From the NCBI GenBank assembly GCA_003564775.1, contig PXEI01000170.1, positions 1 to 31,606 on the forward strand: a DNA stretch of 31,606 nt. Reading direction: 5' to 3'. Below are positions 23,850 through 31,573 of the stretch, in pieces. The notes under the pieces were generated by a model. The model worked only from the letters and a program-made list of their open reading frames with translations. It was not told where the DNA came from and did not search any database. The translations under genes were made by a program, and so were the position numbers. Numbering within the stretch: the stretch's first letter is position 1; every line of letters begins with the position of its first letter. Origin of the DNA: Spirochaetaceae bacterium. Its GTDB lineage: Bacteria; Spirochaetota; Spirochaetia; DSM-27196; SLAA01.

Positions 23850-26145
23850 CGCCTGAGGAAACTCGTCTGGTTCTTACTGGCTTTCCGTTACAGTGCAATG
23901 GCCGACCGCCTACCAGTACCTGGTGATCCTCAACCCGTATAGGCATGCTAAAGAACTCATCAACCTTGAGCTTGGAAGGAAAGGACTCCGGTTCCGGTAG
24001 CCCATCTAAGCGAACAGGGCTACCCGGGGCTACATCGCCTGAGTCGTCCAAAAACAGAACCTCAACTGTTTCCTGGCCCTCAGCATCCGTGGCCGAGGCC
24101 GCAAGCAACATGCCCTGGCTTTTTTCACCTCGCAGTTTAGCGGGCTTTAGATTGGAGACCAGAACAATGGTCTTGCCAAGCAGTTCATCCTCGCTGTAGT
24201 GAGGCACCAAGCCACTGACAATCTGGCGCGGCTCTTCCTCACCTACATCTATAATCTCAATGTAGAGCTTCTCGGCCTCTGGGTGTCGGTCTACCTGGGT
24301 AATGCGCGCTGCCCGGAGATCTACCCGTGCGTGGAAGCGCTCGTCGAGCGGCAGCTCAGCCTGCTCCTCTTTAGCCTTGGCGGAAGCATGACTGTCCACC
24401 GTTGCCGATGCTGCGGCAGCTTCACCGGCAGCTCCCACAGAGGCTGCCGCGGCGTCGGAGCTGGCAGCAGCCTCGGCCGAGTCGCGCGCGGCTCGCTCTG
24501 CCTGTGTACCACTAAATCGGGCCTGTAGTTCACCAATACGAGTATCCTCCAATTTTTCAAACAGAATAGCAGCTTGTCCCACCTGGGTTATTCCTTCCGC
24601 ACTCCCCAATGCTTTCCAGTCCGGTAGTTGTATTCCCAGGAAGCCGCAGATGCGTTCCGAGGTAGAAGGAATATACGGTGAGCACAGAATAGCAAGATCC
24701 CGAATGAGGTACACCAGGTCAGACAGCAGCTGATGGGTACCAACCGGATCTGTCTCACGAGTCTTCCAGGGCTCGGCCGCCTGAAAGGTACGGTTGCCGT
24801 AACTGGATAACTCAAAGACTTTGCGGAACGCGTCACGCAGATGGGCCTTCTCAAGTTGCGCAGTGATCTCGGCCTGGGCCGCGCCAACCGGACGCCAGAA
24901 CTCTCCAGTTATTGCCGCCGGGAGCACCTTGCCGTCATAGAACCTGGTGAGAAAGGTCAGCGTGCGGTTAACCAGGTTCCCAAGGTTCCCTATGAGTTCA
25001 CCGTTGGTCTTCTCCTGGAAGTCTTGCCAGGTGAAGGTGAAGTCCGAGGACTCCGGCCTGTTATAGAAGAGATAAAAGCGCCAGACATCGGCCGGAATAC
25101 CGGTGTCCCGCGCGTCGTTCCCAAAAACACCCACACCCCGACTCTTGGAGAACTGACCGCTTTCATAGTTCAGATACTCGGTAGCCGACATATGATGCAG
25201 CATGGTCCAGTTGTCGCCACTCCCAAGCAGTGAGCAAGGAAAAATCACGGTATGAAAAGGAATGTTGTCCTTGCCAATGAACTGGAACAGCTCTACGTTG
25301 TCCGGGTTCTTCCACCAGCTCTCCCAGTCGTCGCGCAAGGTTGCGGTAATGGAGATGTAGCCAATTGGAGCATCAAACCAGACGTAAAAAACCTTGTTCT
25401 CATACCCCTCAAGCGGTACCGGGATTCCCCACTTGAGGTCGCGTGTTATGCCCCGCTCCTTGAGACCGTCCCGAATCCAGGCATTGGTCATCTGCATAGC
25501 GTTCCGCGACCACCCAGCACGCGCGGCGGCATCCTTCATCCATTCCTGCAGGAGCGGCAGAATTTTGGGAAGGTCGATGTACAAATGCTCGGTCTCACGC
25601 ATCACGGGGGTCGAGTTATCTACCAGGCTGCGTGGGTTAATAAGGTCCGCCGGGTCCAGCAGCTTGCCGCAGTGCTCACACTGATCGCCGCGCGCATCCT
25701 CATAGCCACAATGTGGACAGGTGCCGCGAACGTATCGATCCGCCAGGAACATGTCTGAGGCCTCTGAGTACAGCTGCTCTATGGTATGTGAGGTGATGTA
25801 GCCGTTCTTGTGGAGCTTGAGGAAAATATCCTGGGTGATCTCTGTATGCTCAGGGGTAGATGTACGCCCGAACTTATCAAACGAGATCTGAAACCAGCGG
25901 TATATCTCGTCATGCACCTCAAAGTACCGGGTACATAACTCCTGCGGCGTTATTCCTTCCTCGCGGGCGCGAGTCTCGGTTGCCGTCCCGTACTCGTCAG
26001 TACCGCAGACATAGAGGGTTTCGTAGCCCCTGAGCCGGCAAAAGCGCGCAAACACGTCGGCCGAGAGTACCTGAATGAGATTCCCCAGGTGGGGAATATT
26101 GTTGACATACGGAAGTGCTGAGGTGATTAAGCGGCGTTTATTCAT
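23839..26145 (-). CDS. metG: Methionyl-tRNA synthetase
   Basis: Charges tRNA-Met in the cytoplasm. 768 residues, the long form with a C-terminal tRNA-binding domain. N-terminal catalytic core: ITSALPYVNNIPHLGNL with PHLGN as the HIGH motif, CGTDEYGTATETRA, a CP zinc knuckle with Cys143, Cys146, Cys156 and Cys159, WFDAPIGYISIT, and QFSKSRGVGVFG (331-342) as KMSKS; the first lysine is Gln331, the catalytically important second one is Lys334. Anticodon-binding helices ~365-540. An Ala/Ser-rich linker (548-600) joins the EMAP/Trbp111-like OB domain (604-717: HARVDLRAARITQVDRHPEA, LRGEKSQGMLLAA). A ~50-residue tail follows, of a kind seen in some spirochaete MetG proteins. The ATG at 26145 has GAGG nearby and a very strong promoter directly upstream. 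The femX-like gene follows with an 11-base overlap. Confidence 0.96.
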   Translation of the reverse strand: MNKRRLITSALPYVNNIPHLGNLIQVLSADVFARFCRLRGYETLYVCGTDEYGTATETRAREEGITPQELCTRYFEVHDEIYRWFQISFDKFGRTSTPEHTEITQDIFLKLHKNGYITSHTIEQLYSEASDMFLADRYVRGTCPHCGYEDARGDQCEHCGKLLDPADLINPRSLVDNSTPVMRETEHLYIDLPKILPLLQEWMKDAAARAGWSRNAMQMTNAWIRDGLKERGITRDLKWGIPVPLEGYENKVFYVWFDAPIGYISITATLRDDWESWWKNPDNVELFQFIGKDNIPFHTVIFPCSLLGSGDNWTMLHHMSATEYLNYESGQFSKSRGVGVFGNDARDTGIPADVWRFYLFYNRPESSDFTFTWQDFQEKTNGELIGNLGNLVNRTLTFLTRFYDGKVLPAAITGEFWRPVGAAQAEITAQLEKAHLRDAFRKVFELSSYGNRTFQAAEPWKTRETDPVGTHQLLSDLVYLIRDLAILCSPYIPSTSERICGFLGIQLPDWKALGSAEGITQVGQAAILFEKLEDTRIGELQARFSGTQAERAARDSAEAAASSDAAAASVGAAGEAAAASATVDSHASAKAKEEQAELPLDERFHARVDLRAARITQVDRHPEAEKLYIEIIDVGEEEPRQIVSGLVPHYSEDELLGKTIVLVSNLKPAKLRGEKSQGMLLAASATDAEGQETVEVLFLDDSGDVAPGSPVRLDGLPEPESFPSKLKVDEFFSMPIRVEDHQVLVGGRPLHCNGKPVRTRRVSSGDVG
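24346..24504 (-). repeat. GCA/GCC-rich low-complexity tract encoding the MetG linker
   Basis: The tract encodes residues 548-600 of MetG, with runs such as AEAAASSDAAAASVGAAGEA, mostly Ala, Ser, Asp and Glu. The position between the catalytic part and the tRNA-binding domain is a known tolerant linker site, but its length and composition here are extreme. Confidence 0.6.
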
Positions 26146-26153
26146 AACGCCTC

Positions 26154-26182
26154 ACTATAGGATTGGGCAATTCGGCTGTCAA
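26154..26182 (-). promoter_or_regulatory. metG: Strong sigma70-type promoter of metG
   Basis: On the minus strand TTGACA (26182-26177, perfect), a 17-base spacer and TATAGT (26159-26154). The predicted start near 26147 is about two bases before the ATG at 26145, so the transcript would be nearly leaderless. GAGG would then lie in the discriminator and be of no use as a ribosome site unless the start is farther upstream. This is the best promoter match in the window. Confidence 0.65.
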
Positions 26183-26223
26183 GATGAGGTGGGCCCGGGA
26201 GAGAATTCCGTGGGTCACAACGC

Positions 26224-26252
26224 TTGACCTACAGCGGGCAAGGAAGTAGGCT
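26224..26252 (+). promoter_or_regulatory. hflK: Candidate hflK promoter
   Basis: TTGACC (26224-26229), 17 bases, TAGGCT (26247-26252). The -35 is good, the -10 weak (three of six). Predicted start near 26259; GGGAGG (26271-26276) lies four bases before the ATG at 26281. The divergent gap with metG is 135 bases. Confidence 0.35.
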
Positions 26253-26258
26253 GTAGGT
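26227..26258. promoter_or_regulatory. 9-bp inverted repeat across the hflK promoter (possible operator)
   Basis: ACCTACAGC (26227-26235) and GCTGTAGGT (26250-26258) are perfect inverse complements with a 14-base spacer. The arms cover the end of the -35 and the -10 of the candidate hflK promoter, which is where a repressor would bind. No U-run follows, so a terminator is unlikely. Confidence 0.45.
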
Positions 26259-26280
26259 TGAATTTCACAAGGGAGGCGGA

Positions 26281-27255
26281 ATGTCTGAACGAAATGTGAC
26301 GCCGCCGAAGCTGCCGTTTACAATCAAACCTAAACTCATCGTGTTCGCTCTGATTGTAATTGCTGTTATCGGTGTCGCTACGACCAGTGTTTTTATTGTT
26401 GACCAGACCGAGCAGAGCGTTGTGCTACTGCTGGGTGAGTATAACCGTACCGTTGGCCCAGGACTGCAGTTTAAACTGCCCTTCGGTATTGAGTCCGCGT
26501 ATAACGTACCTACCCAGGTGCTCCAGAACGCCAGTTTTGGGTTCCGTACTACCTCTCCGGGGGTAACCACGCGGTATGACGACCGGGACTACCCCGAAGA
26601 GTCAATCATGCTGACCGGTGATCTGAACATTGTTGATGTTGAGTGGATCATTCAGTTTCGCATTGACGACCCGGTGAAGTGGCTCTTTGAGGTGCAGGAT
26701 CAAACCAAGACGATCCGCGACATCTCACAGTCGGTTGTCAACCAGCTTGTGGGTGACCGCGCCATTCTGGACGTTATAGGCAGTGAACGCAGCAACATTG
26801 AGCTGCAGGCACTTGAGATGAAGAACAATATTCTTAATAGTTACGATATTGGCGTCCGAGTCATGCAGGTACGTCTGCAGAACATTGTTCCACCGGTCGG
26901 CCGTGTGCAGGACGCCTTTGAGGACGTCAACCGTGCGGTACAGGACATGAACCGCCTCATTAACGAGGGCCGCGAGCAATACAATCGTGAGATTCCCCGC
27001 ACACGTGGGCAGGCTCAGCGTCTGGTGCAGGAAGCTGGCGGTTACGCTACAGAGCGTGTTAACCGCTCTCGTGGTGATGCCGCGCGTTTTGAAGCGGTGC
27101 TCGGCGAGTACGCTGCCGCCCCGGCAACTACCCGCACACGTCTCTACATTGAAATGATGGAAGACCTCTTCATGGAGGATGATGGCACACTGTTGATTGA
27201 CCGTGAACTTGACAACTTCCTGCCGCTCCTGAATATGCAAGGAGGTTCACAGTGA
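26281..27255 (+). CDS. hflK: HflK, SPFH-family FtsH regulator
   Basis: Forms a membrane complex with HflC that surrounds and modulates the FtsH protease; the large domain lies outside the inner membrane. 324 residues. Short cytoplasmic N-terminus, TM at ~20-42 (LIVFALIVIAVIGVATTSVF), then the SPFH domain: VDQTEQSVVLLLGEYNRTVG, PGLQFKLPFGIESAYNVPTQ, MLTGDLNIVDVEWIIQFRI and GVRVMQVRLQNIVPP with VQDAFEDVNRAVQDMNRLIN, which is typical of HflK and not HflC. A helical stalk with REIPRTRGQAQRLVQEAGGY and YIEMMEDLF follows. The glycine/proline-rich N-terminus of E. coli HflK is missing. GGGAGG lies four bases before the ATG. hflC overlaps its stop. Confidence 0.93.
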   Translation: MSERNVTPPKLPFTIKPKLIVFALIVIAVIGVATTSVFIVDQTEQSVVLLLGEYNRTVGPGLQFKLPFGIESAYNVPTQVLQNASFGFRTTSPGVTTRYDDRDYPEESIMLTGDLNIVDVEWIIQFRIDDPVKWLFEVQDQTKTIRDISQSVVNQLVGDRAILDVIGSERSNIELQALEMKNNILNSYDIGVRVMQVRLQNIVPPVGRVQDAFEDVNRAVQDMNRLINEGREQYNREIPRTRGQAQRLVQEAGGYATERVNRSRGDAARFEAVLGEYAAAPATTRTRLYIEMMEDLFMEDDGTLLIDRELDNFLPLLNMQGGSQ

Positions 27256-28247
27256 TGCGAAAACTCATGAGTGTAGGCACGGTTGTTGTTGTGCTTGCTG
27301 TTGTATTTTTTATGTTAGGGCCGCTCTACGTCATTGACGAAGGTGAACAGGCAGTCATTACCCGTTTTGGTGAGATCATCTCCAGTGAGACTACCGCCGG
27401 GCTGAAGTTCAAGATGCCGGTAATCGACACCGTCGTCCGATATCCCCGTCGACTACTCAGCTGGGACGGCGACCCTCGTCGAATTCCTACCTCGGAAGGC
27501 CAGTTTATCTGGATTGATACTACCGCGCGTTGGAAGGTTTCGGATCCTGCTCGCTTCTATGAGTCGGTCACCACGTTGCAGTCAGGTTATGCCCGACTTG
27601 ACGACGTAATTGAGAGTGCGGTACGTACCATTATTGCCGACAATCCACTTGTTGAGGCCGTGCGAGACTCCAACATCATAAACGAGCTCGAGCGGGACGT
27701 TGTTGCCGTCGGCGGTGAAGCCGAGGCCGAAGAACTCGCTGAGTTTGAAGACATGGAAGAGCTTGAGATGGGCACCGACTTTCCCGATATTCGCAAAGGC
27801 AGACGTGCGCTTTCAAACGAGATGTTTAACAGCGCGGCAGCGACTACCCAGGACTTTGGTGTTGAACTCATTGATATTATTGTCCGGCAAATTCGCTACT
27901 CTGACGACCTCACCGAGAGTGTCTACGACCGAATGGTGTCCGAACGTAACCGTGAGGCCCAGTTTTTCCGTTCGACCGGTGAGGGCCGTAAGGAAGAGAT
28001 CCTTGGACAACTAGACCAGGAACGCCGGACTATTCTTTCAGGAGCCTATGAAGAGGCAGAGCGTATTCGCGGTGCCGCAGATGCAGAGGCCGCAGCTATC
28101 TACTCCGCAGCCTACCAAAGCGACCCTGAGTTCTTCCAGTTCTGGCGGTCAATTGAGTCATACCGGGGAACCTTGCCGAATCTGCGCAAGACCCTCACTA
28201 CCGACTCAGACTATTTCCGTTTTCTGCACCGCGAACTTGGGCAGTAA
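27255..28247 (+). CDS. hflC: HflC, SPFH-family FtsH regulator
   Basis: Partner of HflK. 330 residues from ATG 27255, overlapping the hflK TGA by one base; GTG 27252 is an alternative adding one residue. GGAGG at 27241-27245 serves either. TM at ~6-25 (SVGTVVVVLAVVFFMLGPLY), then VIDEGEQAVITRFGEIISSE, LKFKMPVIDTVVRYPRRLL and IWIDTTARWKVSDPARFYES. The stalk carries MVSERNREAQFFRSTGEGRK, ERIRGAADAEAAAIYSAAYQ and the HflC-specific DPEFFQFWRSIESYRGTL near the end. An acidic insert (around 27708-27775, EAEAEELAEFEDMEELEMG) lies in the middle of the SPFH domain, where E. coli HflC also has an insertion. murE begins 27 bases later. Confidence 0.93.
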   Translation: MRKLMSVGTVVVVLAVVFFMLGPLYVIDEGEQAVITRFGEIISSETTAGLKFKMPVIDTVVRYPRRLLSWDGDPRRIPTSEGQFIWIDTTARWKVSDPARFYESVTTLQSGYARLDDVIESAVRTIIADNPLVEAVRDSNIINELERDVVAVGGEAEAEELAEFEDMEELEMGTDFPDIRKGRRALSNEMFNSAAATTQDFGVELIDIIVRQIRYSDDLTESVYDRMVSERNREAQFFRSTGEGRKEEILGQLDQERRTILSGAYEEAERIRGAADAEAAAIYSAAYQSDPEFFQFWRSIESYRGTLPNLRKTLTTDSDYFRFLHRELGQ

Positions 28248-28274
28248 GGCTTGAGCGAGGTAGAGTGAACTATT

Positions 28275-29807
28275 ATGGCGTATAAGCCGTTATCACAGCT
28301 CATTGACGGGATAGACCTTCTATCCCGTCAGGGCAATGCAGACCCGGTCATTAAACAAGTTGCCTACGACTCCCGCAAGGTAGAACGTGGAACACTTTTT
28401 GTGGCTATTCCTGGTGACCATGTTGACGGTCACACCTTTATCGGTGAAGCCATTAAGCGCGGCGCGGCAGCGGTGTTGTACTCAGACTCCTCGGCCGATG
28501 TTTCCAAGGCTCCGGTGGCTCTTCAGGTGGCGGAGTCCCGCCCCGCCCTTTCCCGAATTGCTTCCGCCTATTACGGCCACCCTTCTCATAAACTTCAGGT
28601 AGTTGGTGTTACCGGTACCGACGGCAAAAGCAGCACGGTGTACTTCATACATCAGCTGCTGGAGGCAGTTGGCGCTTCATCTGGTTTTGTATCTACCGTC
28701 GCAATGAACACCAGCGGAAAGACCGGGAAGAACGACCTGCGGCAGTCTACGCCCGAGGCGCCGGAAATTCAGGCTGCCCTGGCCGATATGCTGTCCGCTG
28801 GCAAGAGCTATGCGGTACTTGAGGCGACATCCCACGGCCTCTCCGAGCGCACCTCACGCCTTGCGAACGTGCGCTTTCAAATGGGTGTGTTTACTAACTT
28901 GAGCCACGAACACCTTGAGTTCCACGGCAGCATGGAGCAGTACCGCAGCGCCAAAGGCAATCTCTTCCGTGCCTTGAGCGAAACACCAGGGGGCGCGGCA
29001 ATTCTCAACGCCGACGACGAAGCCTCGCGGTACTTCTCTCAACTCTCGCCGGTACCCTGCGCCTACTACTCTACAGCAGGCGCAGCCGATGCTGAGCTAC
29101 GGGTAGAAGACCACGATAGCGATATGCAAGGTAGTCGCTTTAGCTTATTTGACCGCAAGTCCAAGAGCACCCATGCAGTTAACCTGCCGCTTGTTGGGGC
29201 CTTTAACATTGACAATGCTTTGGCCGCGGTTTTGTGCGTCTCACGGCTGCTTGATATGCCGATACCGGAACTCATTCCCCACCTGGAAAAACTAGAGCCG
29301 GTTACCGGACGGATGACATCCATCCCTACCGACGGTTCTTTTCACCTGATAGTCGATTACGCGCACACGCCCGGCTCCTTTGCGACGGTGCTACCCATGA
29401 TTAAGCAGTACACCAAGGGACGCCTGATAGTGGTTTTTGGCTCGGCTGGCGAGCGTGACCGTGCTAAGCGCCCGATACAGGGCGAACTTGCCGCCCGTTT
29501 TGCCGATATCGTCATCCTGACCGACGAAGACCCACGAGGTGAAGACTCGGATCTTGTCATCTCGGAAATAGCCGCCGGATGTCGCAAAGAGCGCCCCAAC
29601 TGGAAAGAAGGGCACGAACTCTTGCGAGTGGTCAACCGCCGAGCAGCAATTGAGACGGCGGTAGAGCTTGCCGAAAAAAACGATACCGTTTTACTATTGG
29701 GCAAAGGTCACGAAGGGAGCATTATCTATGCCGACGGCCCGCAGCCTTGGAACGAGATAGAGATCGCCAGGGAGTTGGCACAGTCCAGAGCGGCGGTACT
29801 CAAGTAG
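28275..29807 (+). CDS. murE: UDP-MurNAc-tripeptide synthetase, non-DAP motif
   Basis: Adds the third stem-peptide residue to UDP-MurNAc-L-Ala-D-Glu with ATP. 510 residues. N-terminal domain with YDSRKVERGTLFVAIPGDHV; P-loop GVTGTDGKSST (111-121), Asp replacing the common Asn; QSTPEAPEIQ; LEATSHGLSE; TNLSHEHLEFHGSMEQYRSAK with Lys227 as the expected carbamylated lysine; GRM, DYAHTPGS, VFGSAGERDRAKRP; and GKGHEGSIIY (Glu480). The diamino-acid motif is Glu418-Asp419-Pro420-Arg421 in place of DNPR of meso-DAP enzymes and DNPA of Staphylococcus Lys enzymes; a DDPR form is known from Thermotoga maritima MurE, which uses lysine. Spirochaetes of the Treponema/Spirochaeta/Borrelia group use L-ornithine, so ornithine is the likely substrate by inference. 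The ATG has only a weak ribosome site; ddl follows after 31 bases. Confidence 0.93.
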   Translation: MAYKPLSQLIDGIDLLSRQGNADPVIKQVAYDSRKVERGTLFVAIPGDHVDGHTFIGEAIKRGAAAVLYSDSSADVSKAPVALQVAESRPALSRIASAYYGHPSHKLQVVGVTGTDGKSSTVYFIHQLLEAVGASSGFVSTVAMNTSGKTGKNDLRQSTPEAPEIQAALADMLSAGKSYAVLEATSHGLSERTSRLANVRFQMGVFTNLSHEHLEFHGSMEQYRSAKGNLFRALSETPGGAAILNADDEASRYFSQLSPVPCAYYSTAGAADAELRVEDHDSDMQGSRFSLFDRKSKSTHAVNLPLVGAFNIDNALAAVLCVSRLLDMPIPELIPHLEKLEPVTGRMTSIPTDGSFHLIVDYAHTPGSFATVLPMIKQYTKGRLIVVFGSAGERDRAKRPIQGELAARFADIVILTDEDPRGEDSDLVISEIAAGCRKERPNWKEGHELLRVVNRRAAIETAVELAEKNDTVLLLGKGHEGSIIYADGPQPWNEIEIARELAQSRAAVLK

Positions 29808-29838
29808 ATTACTACTGCCGGGGTGAAGGAGAAGTTGC

Positions 29839-30933
29839 ATGAGTTTACGCTGCGCCTTGCTGTACGGAGGCAAATCGGGCGAGCACGAGGTCTCTTTACA
29901 GTCGGCAGCCTCGGTCTTCCGTAATATTGACCGGAGCCGTTTTGAACCAACTCTCATTGGAATTGCAAAGAGCGGTCGCTGGTATCTGCAACCGCACTCG
30001 GTTCACGAGTCCGGCATGGAACCGGACACAGCGCTCCCACTCGTTGAAGACCCCGCGCTCACTGTCGACTGTCGCCCGGGCATTGGTTTGTTCTGCAAAC
30101 AGGAAGCGTTACAACTGGATGTTGTGTTCCCGGTGCTCCATGGCTCACTGGGCGAAGACGGGACGGTTCAGGGCCTACTCGAGGTCGTTGAGCTGCCTTA
30201 CGTTGGGGCCGGGGTGCTTGGCAGCTCGGTCGGAATGGATAAGGACCTGGTCAAGCACCTATGGCGCGCCCATGGCATCCCAACTCTTGACAGCCTGACG
30301 GCCTCTGCCGTTGAGTTGGATTCTGAAGACAAGCTTCAAGACTTCACAGCACTGTGCACTGAGTCATTCGGACCGGTGCTCTTTGTAAAACCTGCCCGCA
30401 CAGGTAGCTCGGTTGGGATCACCAAGACGCATGTTCCAAGCGAAGTTGGGCCCGCTATTCGAAACGCACTCAAATACGACACGAAAGTACTCATTGAGCC
30501 TTCCCGACCTGTTCGCGAGATCGAAATCTCGGTGATTGGAAACGGTGACCCCCATGCCTTCCCTCCGGGTGAGGTAGTCCCTAGCCATGAGTTCTACGAC
30601 TATGATGCAAAGTATCTGGATCCCGACGGTGCAAAGCTCGTGGTTCCTGCGAACTTAGAGTCCTCGGTCATGGAGAAGGCCCGCGCAGTCGCTGAGGCCG
30701 CGTATAGCGCGGCCGCCTGTGAGGGAATGGCCAGAGTCGACTTGTTTTTGCTTCAGGATTCTCAGGAACTGGTTGTTAACGAGATCAACACTATTCCGGG
30801 CTTCACGCGCATAAGCATGTTCCCTCGAATGTGCTCAGCAGCCGGACTGGCATACCCGGAACTGATTTCTAGCCTTATTGATCTTGCGCTGGAACGGGAA
30901 AAAGTGCGCGCATCTTTGCGATACGAACGGTAG
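29839..30933 (+). CDS. ddl: D-alanine--D-alanine ligase
   Basis: An ATP-grasp enzyme that makes the D-Ala-D-Ala dipeptide for the peptidoglycan precursor. 364 residues, normal length. Motifs in order: LLYGGKSGEHEVSLQSAASV, VVFPVLHGSLGEDGTVQGLL, PYVGAGVLGSSVGMDKDLVK, LFVKPARTGSSVGITK, EISVIGNGDPHAFPPGEV, FYDYDAKYLDPDG and ELVVNEINTIPGFTRISMFP. The loop tyrosine in YDAKY corresponds to the residue associated with D-Ala-D-Ala rather than D-Ala-D-Lac product, and the loop is not of the VanA type. AGGAG lies seven to eight bases before the ATG. It is the last gene of the hflK-hflC-murE-ddl group, joining with murE and the distant murD in stem-peptide synthesis. Confidence 0.95.
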   Translation: MSLRCALLYGGKSGEHEVSLQSAASVFRNIDRSRFEPTLIGIAKSGRWYLQPHSVHESGMEPDTALPLVEDPALTVDCRPGIGLFCKQEALQLDVVFPVLHGSLGEDGTVQGLLEVVELPYVGAGVLGSSVGMDKDLVKHLWRAHGIPTLDSLTASAVELDSEDKLQDFTALCTESFGPVLFVKPARTGSSVGITKTHVPSEVGPAIRNALKYDTKVLIEPSRPVREIEISVIGNGDPHAFPPGEVVPSHEFYDYDAKYLDPDGAKLVVPANLESSVMEKARAVAEAAYSAAACEGMARVDLFLLQDSQELVVNEINTIPGFTRISMFPRMCSAAGLAYPELISSLIDLALEREKVRASLRYER

Positions 30934-31005
30934 TTGTGCGGCGAGCCTTGGGTCGGAATGCTCCGGGCCAGTCAGCAACACAACGCCCCTTCCCTCTGAC
31001 GCTCC
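30934..31005. other. Convergent gap between ddl and the nitroreductase gene
   Basis: 72 bases. I see no convincing hairpin with a T-run on either strand, so a rho-independent terminator is not supported. It is the only convergent junction in the window with space between the genes. Confidence 0.5.
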
Positions 31006-31515
31006 CTACCAGTGCTCGTACGATACAATACGGTTCATGCTGAGACGCTGCTCGCCCTCGGTGTGGCCCGCCGGGTGCCCAATAAGCAACAGCATAACCA
31101 CCCTCATTGAGTAAGGAACCGAAAGCAACGACTTAATCTCTTGTTCACGAAACGTGGTAACACAACAGGAGCCGAGATCCTCTTCCGCAGCCTGGAGCAT
31201 CATGAAGGCCGAGGCAATGCCCAGATCAACCGGATAGGAAAGTTGTCCATTTGGCATTTTGTACTCAATGTTGGTGGTACACAACGCAATGACTACCGGA
31301 GCACGCCCAACGTACTCCTGACCGAAACTGGCGTTCTCGAGTTCCTTGCGGGTTGCAGCGTTACGAACCACAACATAACGCCATGCCTGACGATTCTTCG
31401 CCGACGGCGCCTGACGTCCGGCTTCGAGGATTCGTTCAAGCTTTTCCGGGTCTACCTCTTGATCGGTAAAATCCCGTACGCTGACACGTTTTTGAATTGC
31501 CTGGAGTAACTCCAT
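31006..31515 (-). CDS. Nitroreductase-family FMN oxidoreductase
   Basis: 169 residues, a short member of the FMN-dependent nitroreductase family. The N-terminal RVSVRDFTDQEVDPEKLERI and EAGRQAPSAKNRQAWRYVVV are the FMN-phosphate and dimer motifs (RxSxRxF and APSxxNxQPW, with Ala replacing Pro). VDLGIASAFMMLQAAEEDLG and SCCVTTFREQEIKSLL supply the second part, and the end reads LLIGHPAGHTEGEQRLSMNR. The substrate cannot be predicted; such small forms reduce nitro compounds, quinones or act as flavin reductases with NAD(P)H. The ATG at 31515 has GAGGG five bases upstream. It is monocistronic as far as the window shows, convergent with ddl. Confidence 0.92.
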   Translation of the reverse strand: MELLQAIQKRVSVRDFTDQEVDPEKLERILEAGRQAPSAKNRQAWRYVVVRNAATRKELENASFGQEYVGRAPVVIALCTTNIEYKMPNGQLSYPVDLGIASAFMMLQAAEEDLGSCCVTTFREQEIKSLLSVPYSMRVVMLLLIGHPAGHTEGEQRLSMNRIVSYEHW

Positions 31516-31564
31516 ATTTTCCCTCGCTTCCGACGGCGCTTGACCAAACTATGCCCAAATCCCT

Positions 31565-31573
31565 ATTCTAGCA
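31565..31573 (-). promoter_or_regulatory. Extended -10 promoter of the nitroreductase gene
   Basis: On the minus strand TGCTAGAAT (31573 to 31565) combines the TG element with a five-of-six -10. No -35 is clear. The predicted start near 31558 gives a leader of ~43 bases including the GAGGG site. The rest of 31516-31606 shows no other gene. Confidence 0.4.

Noticed and set aside
26227..26258. The inverted repeat as a transcription terminator for metG or an upstream gene
   Set aside because: It lies between divergent genes, has a 14-base loop and no T-run.
26725..27240. 171-codon open frame antisense to hflK
   Set aside because: Antisense shadow of a conserved SPFH gene; no motifs or ribosome site.
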